In this document: positions 1-8,424 of the stretch, piece by piece
How positions within the stretch are numbered: the first letter of the stretch is position 1
Layout: every line of letters starts with the position of its first letter
Assembly: GCF_011516735.1 (NCBI RefSeq)
Contig: NZ_WOSX01000015.1
Coordinates: 18,531 to 82,530, forward strand
Direction of reading: 5' to 3'
Length of the DNA: 64,000 nucleotides
DNA from: Acetobacter fallax
GTDB lineage: Bacteria > Pseudomonadota > Alphaproteobacteria > Acetobacterales > Acetobacteraceae
Notes under the pieces: model-generated
The model's database searches: none
What the model was told of the DNA's origin: nothing
What the model saw: only the letters and a program-made list of their open reading frames with translations
Position numbers and translations under genes: made by a program

Positions 1-154
1 ACTTATATCTTATCCTCCGACGCTCCACTCCCGGAATGATCCCCTCGCGCCAGGCATGTTTGTCTTCCACCTGACACCGACTCTGAAGTGGCTGGCGGCA
101 CAGAAAAATCATGGTTATGGTTTCCTCACTTCAACCAGCAGAGGAGGGCGTGTC

Positions 155-235
155 ATGGCCTGGAATACTCCGAAAATCACGGAAGTGCCTCTGGGCGCTG
201 AGATCAACAGCTACGTTTGCGGCCAGAAGAAATAA
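155..235 (+). CDS. pqqA: PqqA, precursor peptide of pyrroloquinoline quinone
   Basis: Encodes a 26-residue peptide that begins MAWNTPKITEV and ends in GQKK. PqqA is the ribosomal substrate from which the PQQ cofactor is built by cross-linking one Glu to one Tyr. Both are visible with the conserved spacing, Glu16 and Tyr20. A strong Shine-Dalgarno (GAGGAGG, 141-147) sits 7 bases before the ATG. It is first in a five-gene pqq set and is separated from pqqB by a hairpin plus T-run, which fits the need for more peptide than enzyme. The 154 bases before it must hold the operon promoter, but I could not assign -35/-10 boxes with confidence. Confidence 0.95.
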   Translation: MAWNTPKITEVPLGAEINSYVCGQKK

Positions 236-256
236 GGTCCGCAGACCATGCTGAAG

Positions 257-291
257 CGTCGCCAGCCTCGCGCTGGCGGCGTTTTGCTTTT
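257..291 (+). terminator. Terminator-like hairpin between pqqA and pqqB
   Basis: A GC-rich stem (CGCCAGC at 260-266 pairing with GCTGGCG at 272-278, extended outward to 257 and 281 with one G-U pair) encloses a 5-base loop and is followed by TTTTGCTTTT. It has the form of an intrinsic terminator. Because pqqB starts at 306 with no obvious separate promoter, partial read-through (attenuation) is the likely role. Confidence 0.75.
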
Positions 292-305
292 ATACCCCTG
301 ATTCC

Positions 306-1229
306 ATGATTGATCTTGTCGTGCTTGGCGCCGCCGCGGGTGGTGGCTTTCCTCAATGGAACTCGAATGCGGAAGGATGCCGGAGGGCTCGTGCCGGTGA
401 TCCGGCAGCTCCCGCCCGAACGCAGGCGTCCATTGCCGTCAGTGGTGATGGAGAGCACTGGTTTGTCGTCAATGCCTCACCAGATCTGAGGCAGCAGATC
501 AGTCAGACGCCAGTGCTGCATCCAAAGACCGGACTGAGATCGACGCCGATTGCCGGGGTCATCCTGACGGGCGCGGAAGTGGACACGATCACAGGTCTGC
601 TGACGCTGCGGGAGCGGCAGGCCTTTGAAATTCTCGGAACCCGGCAGGTGCTGGATCAACTGGATGCGAACCCGATCTTTGAAGCGCTGAACCGGTCGGT
701 TGTCGCGCGACGGGAAATTGCTCCCGATCAGACGGTTCGGCTGACGACTCAGGGCGGGCGGCCAGCCGGGCTGGAGATCACGCTGTTCGCGGTTCCCGGG
801 AAGGTGCCGCTTTATGCCGAAACGGGCGAAAATCCGGCAGCCATCATGGAGAATGGCGAGACGGTCGGACTGGAGATCACGGATGGCCGGTCACGGGTGC
901 TGTTCATTCCGGGCTGCGCGGCAATGACGGACCGGTTGCGGACACGGATTGCCGGAGCGGATCTGGTGTTGTTCGATGGCACGCTGTGGCAGGATGATGA
1001 GATGATCCGCGCCGGGCTGGGCGAAAAGACCGGCAAGCGGATGGGGCATATGTCCGTCAACGACACGGACGGCACGATTGCAGCGTTTCGGGATCTGAAC
1101 GTCGGACGGAAAGTCCTGATTCATATTAACAATTCCAATCCTGTTCTACTGGCGGATTCGTCGGAACGTGCCGAAGTCGAGGCGGCAGGATGGGATGTTT
1201 CCTTTGACGGCATGAGGATCACGCTATGA
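306..1229 (+). CDS. pqqB: PqqB, metallo-beta-lactamase-fold protein of PQQ biosynthesis
   Basis: A 307-residue protein with the PqqB N-terminus (VVLGAAAGGGFPQWNSN) and a metallo-beta-lactamase-like fold region (ILTGAEVDTITGLLTLRE). PqqB has been assigned an iron-dependent tyrosine hydroxylation role in maturing the cross-linked PqqA-derived Glu-Tyr; that role is family knowledge, not visible here. Length is normal for the family (about 300). The stop codon overlaps the start of pqqC by 4 bases, so the two are translationally coupled. Confidence 0.96.
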   Translation: MIDLVVLGAAAGGGFPQWNSNAEGCRRARAGDPAAPARTQASIAVSGDGEHWFVVNASPDLRQQISQTPVLHPKTGLRSTPIAGVILTGAEVDTITGLLTLRERQAFEILGTRQVLDQLDANPIFEALNRSVVARREIAPDQTVRLTTQGGRPAGLEITLFAVPGKVPLYAETGENPAAIMENGETVGLEITDGRSRVLFIPGCAAMTDRLRTRIAGADLVLFDGTLWQDDEMIRAGLGEKTGKRMGHMSVNDTDGTIAAFRDLNVGRKVLIHINNSNPVLLADSSERAEVEAAGWDVSFDGMRITL

Positions 1230-1957
1230 GTGATGCGCTTCTCTCCTCTGACGATCTTGAAGCGGCGCTGCGGGCCATCGGGGCTGAGCGGTATCACAAC
1301 CTGCATCCGTTTCATCGCGCGCTTCATGACGGGAAACTGAACAGGGGACAGGTCCAGGCCTGGGCGCTGAACCGCTATTATTATCAGGCGAGTATCCCGG
1401 CGAAGGACGCCACGCTGCTGGCACGGCTGCCGACGGCGGAACTGCGGCGGGAATGGCGGCGGCGCCTGGAAGACCATGATGGCGATGCGCCCGGAACCGG
1501 TGGCGTTGCACGGTGGCTTCGGCTGACAGACGGGCTCGGACTGGACCGGGCCTATGTTGAGTCGCTGGACGGGCTGCTGTCCGGCACGCGGTTTGCGGTC
1601 GAGGCCTATGTGCATTTCGTGCGGGAGCGATTGATCCTGGAAGCTATCGCATCGTCTCTGACGGAGCTGTTTTCGCCCACGATCATCAGCGAGCGCGTCT
1701 CGGGGATGTTGCGGAATTACGATTTCATCACCCCCGAAACCCTGGCGTATTTCACCCCGCGTCTGACACAGGCGCCACGCGATTCCGATTTTGCCCTGGC
1801 TTACGTGAAGGAACATGCGCGGACCGTGGAGCAGCAGCAGGCGGTCCTGGCGGCGCTGAAGTTCAAGTGCGGGGTTCTGTGGTCGATGCTGGATGCGCTG
1901 GATTATGCGTATGTGGTGCCCGGGAATATTCCACCGGGTGCGTTTCGGCCTTCGTGA
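1226..1957 (+). CDS. pqqC: PqqC, pyrroloquinoline-quinone synthase
   Basis: A 243-residue, all-helical oxidase of the TenA/PqqC fold that catalyses the final ring closure and oxidation steps to PQQ without a metal or cofactor. Conserved stretches visible are YHNLHPFH near residue 18, WALNRYYYQASIPAKD around residue 47 and YVHFVRERL near residue 131, where the active-site His/Tyr/Arg residues of the family lie. It overlaps pqqB by 4 bases and its TGA overlaps the pqqD ATG (TGATG), a tight operon arrangement. Confidence 0.97.
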   Translation: MSDALLSSDDLEAALRAIGAERYHNLHPFHRALHDGKLNRGQVQAWALNRYYYQASIPAKDATLLARLPTAELRREWRRRLEDHDGDAPGTGGVARWLRLTDGLGLDRAYVESLDGLLSGTRFAVEAYVHFVRERLILEAIASSLTELFSPTIISERVSGMLRNYDFITPETLAYFTPRLTQAPRDSDFALAYVKEHARTVEQQQAVLAALKFKCGVLWSMLDALDYAYVVPGNIPPGAFRPS

Positions 1958-2241
1958 TGGACGACATTTCCGAAGATCGGGTGCCAGCTTTCGCACGGGG
2001 AACACGTCTGCAGCGGGACCGGGTGCGTGAGCAGTGGGTGGTACAGGCCCCCGAGCGGGCGTTTCTGGCTGATCCGGTTGCAGCGGAGATTTTGCAGCAG
2101 GTTGATGGTGAAACGCCATTGCGAACAATCATCGACGGATTGACCGCAGCGTTTGAGGCGCCACGTGAGGTGATCGCCCGGGATGTGCTGGCGCTGGTAA
2201 GCGATCTGGCGGATCGGCAGGTGCTGATATGGAAGACGTGA
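1957..2241 (+). CDS. pqqD: PqqD, PqqA peptide chaperone
   Basis: A 94-residue protein starting at the ATG that overlaps the pqqC stop; a longer open frame reaching back into pqqC is not needed because the protein from this ATG already covers the family length. PqqD binds PqqA and presents it to the radical SAM enzyme PqqE. The typical features are present: a [13 protein letters not shown] segment followed by a winged-helix-like region with [16 protein letters not shown]. It overlaps pqqE by 13 bases. Confidence 0.95.
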   Translation: MDDISEDRVPAFARGTRLQRDRVREQWVVQAPERAFLADPVAAEILQQVDGETPLRTIIDGLTAAFEAPREVIARDVLALVSDLADRQVLIWKT

Positions 2242-3356
2242 CTACGGCGAACGTGCCCCCTGCCCTTTCAACGCCTGCTCCGCCGATGAGTTTGCTGGCG
2301 GAACTGACGCATCGGTGTCCATTGCAATGCCCGTACTGCTCCAATCCGCTGGGGCTGGAGCCGAAGGCCGGGGAGCTTTCGACAGACGAGTGGCGCCGGG
2401 TTCTGGATGAGGCCGCCGCTCTCGGGGTGTTGCAGGTTCATTTCTCGGGCGGAGAACCGATGGCGCGAAAGGATCTGCCTGATCTGGTGCGCCATGCGGT
2501 GAGAAAAGGACTTTATACAAACCTGATCACATCAGGGGTTTTGATGGATCAAACCGCTCTGGACCAGCTGGCCGCCGCCGGTCTCGATCATGTCCAGTTG
2601 TCGTTTCAGGATGTGGACGAGGCGGGTGCCGGGCGGATCGGCGGGATGAACGGCGCACAGGCGAAGAAAATTGAGGCCGCGCGGCTGGTTGTCGCGGAGG
2701 GGATGCCGCTAACTCTGAATTTTGTCGTTCACCGGCTGAATGTGGCGCGTATTCCGCAGATGTTTACTCTGGCCGAAGAACTTGGTGCCCGGCGGGTCGA
2801 GATTGCACACACGCAGTATTATGGATGGGGTTTGAAGAATCGGTCGGCATTGCTGCCGACGCGGGCGCAGCTTGAGCAGAGCGAGCGGGACGTGGCAGCG
2901 GCGCGGGAGCGGTTCGGAACCCGGATGGCAATCGATTTTGTCACGCCGGATTATTACGCGGATGAACCGAAGCCGTGCATGGGCGGCTGGGGGCAGCGTT
3001 TTGTGAATATCACGCCCTCTGGCCGTGTGTTGCCGTGTCACGCGGCGGAGACGATTCCGGGCGTGGAATTTCCTTCCGTGCGGAAAGCCTCTCTGTCCGG
3101 AATCTGGAACGAATCTGACATTTTCGCGATGTTTCGTGGAACGGACTGGATGCCGGAGCCATGCCGGTCCTGTGACCGGAAGGAAATCGACTGGGGAGGA
3201 TGTCGCTGCCAGGCACTGGCGCTGACCGGACGGGCCGATGCGGCGGACCCGGTGTGCCGGCGCTCAGAGGATCGGGCGACGGTGGATGTTGCGCTGGCGG
3301 AAGCCTCCGTCGGGGCAGAAGACTTCGTGTATCGGCGGTATATGAGACAGCCCTGA
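2229..3356 (+). CDS. pqqE: PqqE, radical SAM PqqA glutamate-tyrosine cross-linking enzyme
   Basis: A 375-residue radical SAM protein with the cluster motif CPLQCPYC (Cys30, Cys34, Cys37) and a cysteine-rich C-terminal SPASM region ([37 protein letters not shown]) that binds auxiliary Fe-S clusters. The family forms the carbon-carbon bond between Glu and Tyr of PqqA with PqqD as chaperone. The SGGEP motif typical of SAM binding follows near residue 76. It is the last gene of the operon; no pqqF/G-type protease is seen in this window. Confidence 0.97.
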   Translation: MEDVTTANVPPALSTPAPPMSLLAELTHRCPLQCPYCSNPLGLEPKAGELSTDEWRRVLDEAAALGVLQVHFSGGEPMARKDLPDLVRHAVRKGLYTNLITSGVLMDQTALDQLAAAGLDHVQLSFQDVDEAGAGRIGGMNGAQAKKIEAARLVVAEGMPLTLNFVVHRLNVARIPQMFTLAEELGARRVEIAHTQYYGWGLKNRSALLPTRAQLEQSERDVAAARERFGTRMAIDFVTPDYYADEPKPCMGGWGQRFVNITPSGRVLPCHAAETIPGVEFPSVRKASLSGIWNESDIFAMFRGTDWMPEPCRSCDRKEIDWGGCRCQALALTGRADAADPVCRRSEDRATVDVALAEASVGAEDFVYRRYMRQP

Positions 3357-3580
3357 CCAGATCCTTCCCTCCGCACTGATGCAGGCGTGAAGGAGCCGGT
3401 GTCTGACGAAAAAATCGCCACCTCCGTACCGCAATATCCGTTTGATACTTCCACTGCGAAAACATGCACGCAACAGGATAATTCTGCGCTGACAGCGCCT
3501 CGTAATTAATTTTGGGGAAAGCATCCGTCTCTAGTGTGACAGCATGAGCCTGATCCACACATGATGCGCCCGTAGCGAGC

Positions 3581-5635
3581 ATGCCTGACAGAAAGCGCTT
3601 CCCCACACGCCAGGACCTCCGGTCCCGCGCTCTGCTGAGTCGATGCGGGCTGATGACTCCGGGTCTGTGCCTGTTCGCACTGATGATCCAGACTGCCAAA
3701 GCCCAGAGCCTTGACTATTCCGGTTTCGAGACGCTGTTCGGTGAACCTGTCACATCCTCTGCGACAGGCAAGCCCCAGCGGGCCAGTAATCTTCCCACCG
3801 ACATGCAGATCATCACCGGTGAACAGATTGAAGGCTCGGGTGCCCAGTCTGTACCGGAAATACTGAGAATGGTCGCCGGCGTGAATGTTCGGCGATATTC
3901 GACGCTCGGGGCCAACGTCTCGATCCGCGGCGATGACGCGGCTGCCGGATCACGAACGCTGGTTCTGGTGGACGGGCGACAGGTCTATCTGGACGGTTAC
4001 GGCTACACCGACTGGGGACTTCTCCCCGCCTCCCTGCATGACATCAGACAGATTGAAGTGGTTCGCGGGCCAAACTCGGCTGTTTACGGTTTCAATGCGT
4101 CCGGAGGCGTTATCAATATCGTCACGCGCGATCCGCTTCATGAAAACAAAAGCTATGTCCATATCGGAGGCGGGAGCCTGGGAACGTTCGGAGGCGAACT
4201 CGTGGCGTCCCACAAATTCTCTGACCGTCTGGCTGCCAAATTTTCCCTGAATGGTATGCAGTCAGACGAGTATGAAGATGCTCGCGCACGCAACACCGGC
4301 ACCAGGGTTTTTGCCCTGAACTCCTCTCTTGATCTGAGAGGCCAGATCACGCCCCGTATCGACTGGAAACTCTCAGGAACGATCGGTCAGGACAAATCAC
4401 CGTTCTGGCTGGATATCGGCGATTATATCATGAGCGAGCCCATCTCGAAGAGTCTGGAAGGAAAGATCAATGCCGATACAGGTTTAGGACTGATTGAGTT
4501 CCGGGCCTATCATAATAGTTTCAGCAGCACCAACGCGGCCAGTGTCGGCATTGATGGTTACTCAATTCCGATCGATTTTACCTACAATCTTGGCACGACA
4601 GACGCGCAACTCTCCGACACGATCGCTCTCGGCAACAAAAACGATCTCAGGCTGGGCGTTGAATATCGCTACACGACTCTGAATGCCGGGCAAAGCGGGG
4701 TCGGCGTAGCCAGCGGCTACGATATGCTCGGGGCCGCCTCGGCAGTCTGGGATTATCGGATTTCACCAAAGCTGACGATGACAAATGCTTTTCGCATAGA
4801 CGCGTTTTATGTTCCATCCCTGCGCAACTCCGGCTCCGCGGCCTTTTCTGCCGCCCCGGCCCATCACTATGTCGCACCAAGCTTCAACAGCCGCCTGCGT
4901 TATGACGCGGGAAATGCAGGGATATTCGGACTGAACGTCGCCCGGGGAATCCAGCTGCCCGCACTCTTCGAGTTTGCACCAAACGCTTCTCTTGGCCCCG
5001 TGGCAATCATGAACAACTCGTCACTCGTGCCATCCACCACAATCAATGTCGGATTGAATTATTCGAGAAAAATTGTGCCACTCAATGCGAATTTCACTCT
5101 GGCACTCTTCGCCCAGCGTACCGTCAACATGCTCGGAACACCTTTTGCATCCAATTTCATCTTTACGCCTCCGGCCACTCTCGTCATTCATCCGGCAAAT
5201 TATGGTCGCGTGGACGATGCGGGAGGCGAGGCACGCCTTGAAGGCACCACTTCATTCGGCCTCAACTGGGATGTTTCGTATGCAATGACATCGGTGCGCG
5301 ACCTCGCACAGACGTCACAGATCAATTTCGAGCGGCAGACGCCGGTGAACAGCGTCATTGGTGGCTTTTCATGGAAACTTGGAAAATTTGACCTGAGTTC
5401 CCATGCCCGCTGGCAATCGCACTATCAGGATGTCTCCGCGAATTTCGTAACAATGACCCTCGACAACGTCATGATCCATGATTTTGTCACACTGAATGCC
5501 CGTGTGGCCTGGCATTTCAGAAAGCACTTCCTGCTTTCTCTGAGTGCAGACCAGATGGCTGACTCTGCCCTGCGTGAAACAGCAGGGCTCAGGATTCAGC
5601 GCAGACTGACGGGCGGGCTGACCGCACAGTTCTGA
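3581..5635 (+). CDS. TonB-dependent outer-membrane receptor (first of three)
   Basis: A 684-residue receptor. A basic leader followed by a hydrophobic stretch (PGLCLFALMI) and an AKA-Q site near residue 42 looks like a signal peptide. An internal ATG at 3653 would give a shorter leader without positive charge, so the upstream start is preferred. The plug domain is clear (DMQIITGEQIEGSGAQSVPEILR, then SIRGDDAAAGSRTLVLVDGR and VVRGPNSAVYGFNASGGVINI). The rest is a beta-barrel ending in TAQF. The substrate is not visible. It lies 224 bases after pqqE on the same strand without an obvious terminator, so co-expression is possible but unproven. Confidence 0.9.
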   Translation: MPDRKRFPTRQDLRSRALLSRCGLMTPGLCLFALMIQTAKAQSLDYSGFETLFGEPVTSSATGKPQRASNLPTDMQIITGEQIEGSGAQSVPEILRMVAGVNVRRYSTLGANVSIRGDDAAAGSRTLVLVDGRQVYLDGYGYTDWGLLPASLHDIRQIEVVRGPNSAVYGFNASGGVINIVTRDPLHENKSYVHIGGGSLGTFGGELVASHKFSDRLAAKFSLNGMQSDEYEDARARNTGTRVFALNSSLDLRGQITPRIDWKLSGTIGQDKSPFWLDIGDYIMSEPISKSLEGKINADTGLGLIEFRAYHNSFSSTNAASVGIDGYSIPIDFTYNLGTTDAQLSDTIALGNKNDLRLGVEYRYTTLNAGQSGVGVASGYDMLGAASAVWDYRISPKLTMTNAFRIDAFYVPSLRNSGSAAFSAAPAHHYVAPSFNSRLRYDAGNAGIFGLNVARGIQLPALFEFAPNASLGPVAIMNNSSLVPSTTINVGLNYSRKIVPLNANFTLALFAQRTVNMLGTPFASNFIFTPPATLVIHPANYGRVDDAGGEARLEGTTSFGLNWDVSYAMTSVRDLAQTSQINFERQTPVNSVIGGFSWKLGKFDLSSHARWQSHYQDVSANFVTMTLDNVMIHDFVTLNARVAWHFRKHFLLSLSADQMADSALRETAGLRIQRRLTGGLTAQF

Positions 5636-5694
5636 GGCCCTTTCACCCGACCAGCCGCATCCCGGCTTTCAAACCAGGGAAACAGATGCGGACA

Positions 5695-6984
5695 TCAGCC
5701 TGCATCTTTGATCCATTCCGGATGATGCGGCACGGCGATGTCGCGCCCTTTGAGCATCATATCCCAGTAAACGCGGGGGAAAACTTTCGTCTTGAGCATC
5801 CAGGCGAAACTGCTCGGCTTACGCTGGTCATAAGGGAAACTCGGAGCAGGTTTGCCGCCATAGAGAAATTCAGCCAGCACGACTTTTCCATAAGCCACCG
5901 TGAGCGGACACGCGCCATAACCATCATACGAAGCTGTTACAGGAGTGCCTTCCAGAGAGGCCAGAACGTTTGCGGCAACAACCGGCGTCTGGGCACGGGC
6001 GGCGGCGGCGGTTTTGGCATTGCTGGTGCCGATCACATCGCCGGCGCCGAAGATGGTGTCGTATTTAACGTGACGCAGCGTTGAAGGATCAACATCGACC
6101 CAGCCAGCAGCGTTGGCGAGAGGGCTGGATTTGATGAAGTCCGGCGCGCTCTGCGGCGGGGTGACGTGCAGCATGTCGAAGCTGCGGGTTTCACGCGAGG
6201 TCGAACCATCCGGGGCCGTGACCTCGAAGATTGCCGTTTTGGTTTTGCCGTCCACGGCAACGAGGTTGTGTTTGTAGAACAGATCCACGCCGTAATAATC
6301 GACAGCGAACTGAAGTGACGGCCGGTAATAGTTGACGCCGAACAGAGCATCTCCGGCAAGCAGGAATTCAACCTCCGTGCGGTTGAGACTGCCTTCCTTC
6401 CGCCAGAAATCCGAGGCGAGATAAACAATTTTCTGGGGAGCTCCAGCGCATTTGATGGGCATGGGCGGCTGGGTGAACAGGGCTTTGCCACCATTCAGGG
6501 TCTGAATACAGGTCCAGGTGTATTCGACATGCTGCATCGAGTAGTTGCTGCACACACCGTTCTTTCCGAGCGTATCGCTCAGGCCTTCGATCCTGTCCCA
6601 GTCGAGCTGGAGGCCCGGACAGACGACGAGGCGTCGGTATCCGATGCGTTTGCCGTCATCCAGGGTAACGATGTTGTCTTCCGGCTGGAAAGACGCAGCC
6701 GATGCGCGGAGCCAGGCGACACCATCCGGGATCAGGCCGCCTTCCTGGCGAAGGGTCTGTTTCAGAGACATGACGCCGGCACCGACAAGGGTCCAGCCAG
6801 GCTGATAGGCATGGGTGGTGGCGGGATCGACGATGGCGACGGAGAGCGACGGACGTTCACGGCGCAGTTTTGCGGCAATGGAGATGCCGGCAGCACCTCC
6901 GCCGACGATCAGAACGGTGAACTGCTGATCGGGCTGAGACGGGGTTGCATTCGCTGGGGTGCCTGAGGCTGCGGTGTCGGTCAT
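5695..6984 (-). CDS. Type II sulfide:quinone oxidoreductase-like flavoprotein
   Basis: A 429-residue FAD protein starting at an ATG with AGGAG 8 bases upstream; the open frame continues further upstream but that part is antisense to the next gene. The FAD motif VGGGAAG is at residues 27-33. PIKCAGAPQKI (Cys179) and GACPL (Cys359) match the two redox cysteines of the SQOR/type II SQR family, and Cys145 is also present. It would oxidise sulfide to a polysulfide or an acceptor persulfide and feed electrons to ubiquinone at the inner membrane. No persulfide dioxygenase or rhodanese gene is adjacent, so it may serve in detoxification. Confidence 0.85.
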   Translation of the reverse strand: MTDTAASGTPANATPSQPDQQFTVLIVGGGAAGISIAAKLRRERPSLSVAIVDPATTHAYQPGWTLVGAGVMSLKQTLRQEGGLIPDGVAWLRASAASFQPEDNIVTLDDGKRIGYRRLVVCPGLQLDWDRIEGLSDTLGKNGVCSNYSMQHVEYTWTCIQTLNGGKALFTQPPMPIKCAGAPQKIVYLASDFWRKEGSLNRTEVEFLLAGDALFGVNYYRPSLQFAVDYYGVDLFYKHNLVAVDGKTKTAIFEVTAPDGSTSRETRSFDMLHVTPPQSAPDFIKSSPLANAAGWVDVDPSTLRHVKYDTIFGAGDVIGTSNAKTAAAARAQTPVVAANVLASLEGTPVTASYDGYGACPLTVAYGKVVLAEFLYGGKPAPSFPYDQRKPSSFAWMLKTKVFPRVYWDMMLKGRDIAVPHHPEWIKDAG

Positions 6985-7114
6985 AACCGGCGCTCCTTTT
7001 TCTGCTTTTACGACGTGAGCGAAGACGCGCACGGTGCGCTCATCCGGTCGTCGGGGCAACCGGGTTCTGACGGAACTGAGAGCGGGGTAGCCCCGACTGA
7101 AAGACGGGTTGCCG

Positions 7115-8011
7115 TCAGTCCGCGAGAGTATCGAGGAACTGGCTGAGCCGAAGGACAACATCTTCCGAAACCGGCAGAAGCGGCAGCGGAAGCGGTCCCG
7201 TCGGGATACCGCGCAACCCGGCGATGGCATAAACGATACGCAGACTTCCGTGGGTCCGGACAAGCGCCCAGAGCGGTTCGAGCGCCTGATTGAGTGCTGC
7301 GGCTTCCCTGATCTCACCATTCTGGCTGGCGCGAGTGAGCCTGAGAACGGGGCCGGGCAGAACGCCGGCCAGGGCGCTGTAAAATGCTGCGGCACCGGCC
7401 TGCATGGCGGAGGCGATCGCCCAATCTCCGCTATAGCCGATGGCAAAACCGTCCCGGCAGAGAGGCTGAAGGATGGTGCGTTCGGCGGCGATATCGTCAT
7501 GAGCGGGCAGAGTCATCTTCACGCCGGTAATACGCGGCTCCTGCGAAAGGCGCGCGATCAGACTGTGGGTGAAGGTGAAATGGGTGGTTGAGGGATTGTT
7601 GTAGATGCACAGCGGCAGCCCGGTGCTGGCGGCAATGGTCCGGTAATGGGTAAAGGCTTCGTGCCCGGTCAGCGGTGTGTAGGACACCGGGGCAAGCAGC
7701 AGGGCATCGGCGCCAGCGCGTTCGGCCTCACGCGCAAGGTCACGGGACCAGTCGGTTCGCACAGTGCTGACGCCGACGATGAGCGGCTTTCGGCCCACGA
7801 CGGCTTCAACCCCAACAGCGACAGCACGGTTGCGTTCGGCCCGGTCAAGATAGGCGTAGATGCCTGTGCTGCCCAGGAGGCCGATGGAGTCCACGCCAGT
7901 CTGAGACAGAGAATCGAGCAGGCTGGCAAGCGCGCCGGTGCGGACCCGACCATCCGCATCAGCGGGCGTCGGGACGAAGGCTGAGAGACCGTGGAAGGGT
8001 GCGGAGGGCAT
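7115..8011 (-). CDS. DapA/NAL-family aldolase-lyase
   Basis: A 298-residue TIM-barrel protein of the dihydrodipicolinate synthase family. The conserved Tyr (IYNNPSTT, Tyr137) and the Schiff-base Lys (ITGVKMT, Lys165) are in place, and GLLGSTG near residue 44 corresponds to the pyruvate-binding GxxGE loop, except that the Glu of that motif is not present. The sequence is therefore more likely a paralogous aldolase or lyase of this superfamily than the lysine pathway DapA. It is upstream of and in the same orientation as the SQR-like gene, with a 130-base gap. Confidence 0.82.
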   Translation of the reverse strand: MPSAPFHGLSAFVPTPADADGRVRTGALASLLDSLSQTGVDSIGLLGSTGIYAYLDRAERNRAVAVGVEAVVGRKPLIVGVSTVRTDWSRDLAREAERAGADALLLAPVSYTPLTGHEAFTHYRTIAASTGLPLCIYNNPSTTHFTFTHSLIARLSQEPRITGVKMTLPAHDDIAAERTILQPLCRDGFAIGYSGDWAIASAMQAGAAAFYSALAGVLPGPVLRLTRASQNGEIREAAALNQALEPLWALVRTHGSLRIVYAIAGLRGIPTGPLPLPLLPVSEDVVLRLSQFLDTLAD

Positions 8012-8046
8012 GGCGGCGAGTCCATAACGGAGAAGAGAGCACGAAC

Positions 8047-8079
8047 AAAAACGCCCCTGTTCCGGCTGGAACAGGGGCG
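8047..8079 (-). terminator. Rho-independent terminator of the fab/DUF3297 unit
   Basis: A perfect 12-bp stem (8052-8063 with 8068-8079) around a 4-base loop is followed on the minus strand by TTTTT and a further T-rich tail. It lies 25 bases beyond the stop of the DUF3297 gene and closes the minus-strand fab cluster. Confidence 0.9.
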
Positions 8080-8103
8080 CTGAGATCAGATTTTCCAGGC
8101 GGC

Positions 8104-8355
8104 TTATGCCGGTGCCTGATCATCCTTGATCCAGACCTCGACAGGCCCCTGAAGTTTCATGGCCATCGGTTTACCACGACGATCAAGGGTTTTACCAACG
8201 GCGACACGGACCCAGCCTTCACTAATGGAGTATTCCTCGACATTGGTTTTTTCCACGCCCTTGAAGCGGATGCCGATGCCGCGCGCGAGAAGCGCCTCGT
8301 CATAGAACGGGCTGTCGGGATCAACGGAAAGACGGTCGGGAATTGTATCGGTCAT
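8104..8355 (-). CDS. DUF3297 family small protein
   Basis: An 83-residue protein (starts MTDTIPDRLSVDPDSPFYDE, ends KDDQAPA) recognised as DUF3297, a conserved family of alpha- and gammaproteobacteria with no firmly known role. No signal peptide or membrane segment. It is the last gene of the fab cluster, 69 bases after fabF, with a strong hairpin in that gap and a terminator after it. Confidence 0.85.
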   Translation of the reverse strand: MTDTIPDRLSVDPDSPFYDEALLARGIGIRFKGVEKTNVEEYSISEGWVRVAVGKTLDRRGKPMAMKLQGPVEVWIKDDQAPA

Positions 8356-8386
8356 GAACGACTCTGCTGTTTGCTGTGTGAGAACG

Positions 8387-8416
8387 GACCGGATTTCCAG
8401 GACAGGAAACCCGGTC
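8387..8416. other. 12-bp hairpin between fabF and the DUF3297 gene
   Basis: GACCGGATTTCC (8387-8398) pairs with GGAAACCCGGTC (8405-8416), with one wobble and a 6-base loop. On the minus strand, the direction of the operon, no T-run follows, so it is more likely an mRNA-stabilising or processing hairpin than a terminator; on the plus strand GTGTTTTCT follows. Confidence 0.6.
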
Positions 8417-8424
8417 GTGTTTTC

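Noticed and set aside
1121..2128. Long minus-strand open frame opposite pqqC and pqqD
   Set aside because: Antisense to clearly identified genes; no motifs and arginine/proline-rich composition typical of shadow frames in GC-rich DNA.
6985..7500. N-terminal extension of the SQR-like protein
   Set aside because: It is antisense to the DapA-family gene and precedes a good ATG with a ribosome site at 6984.
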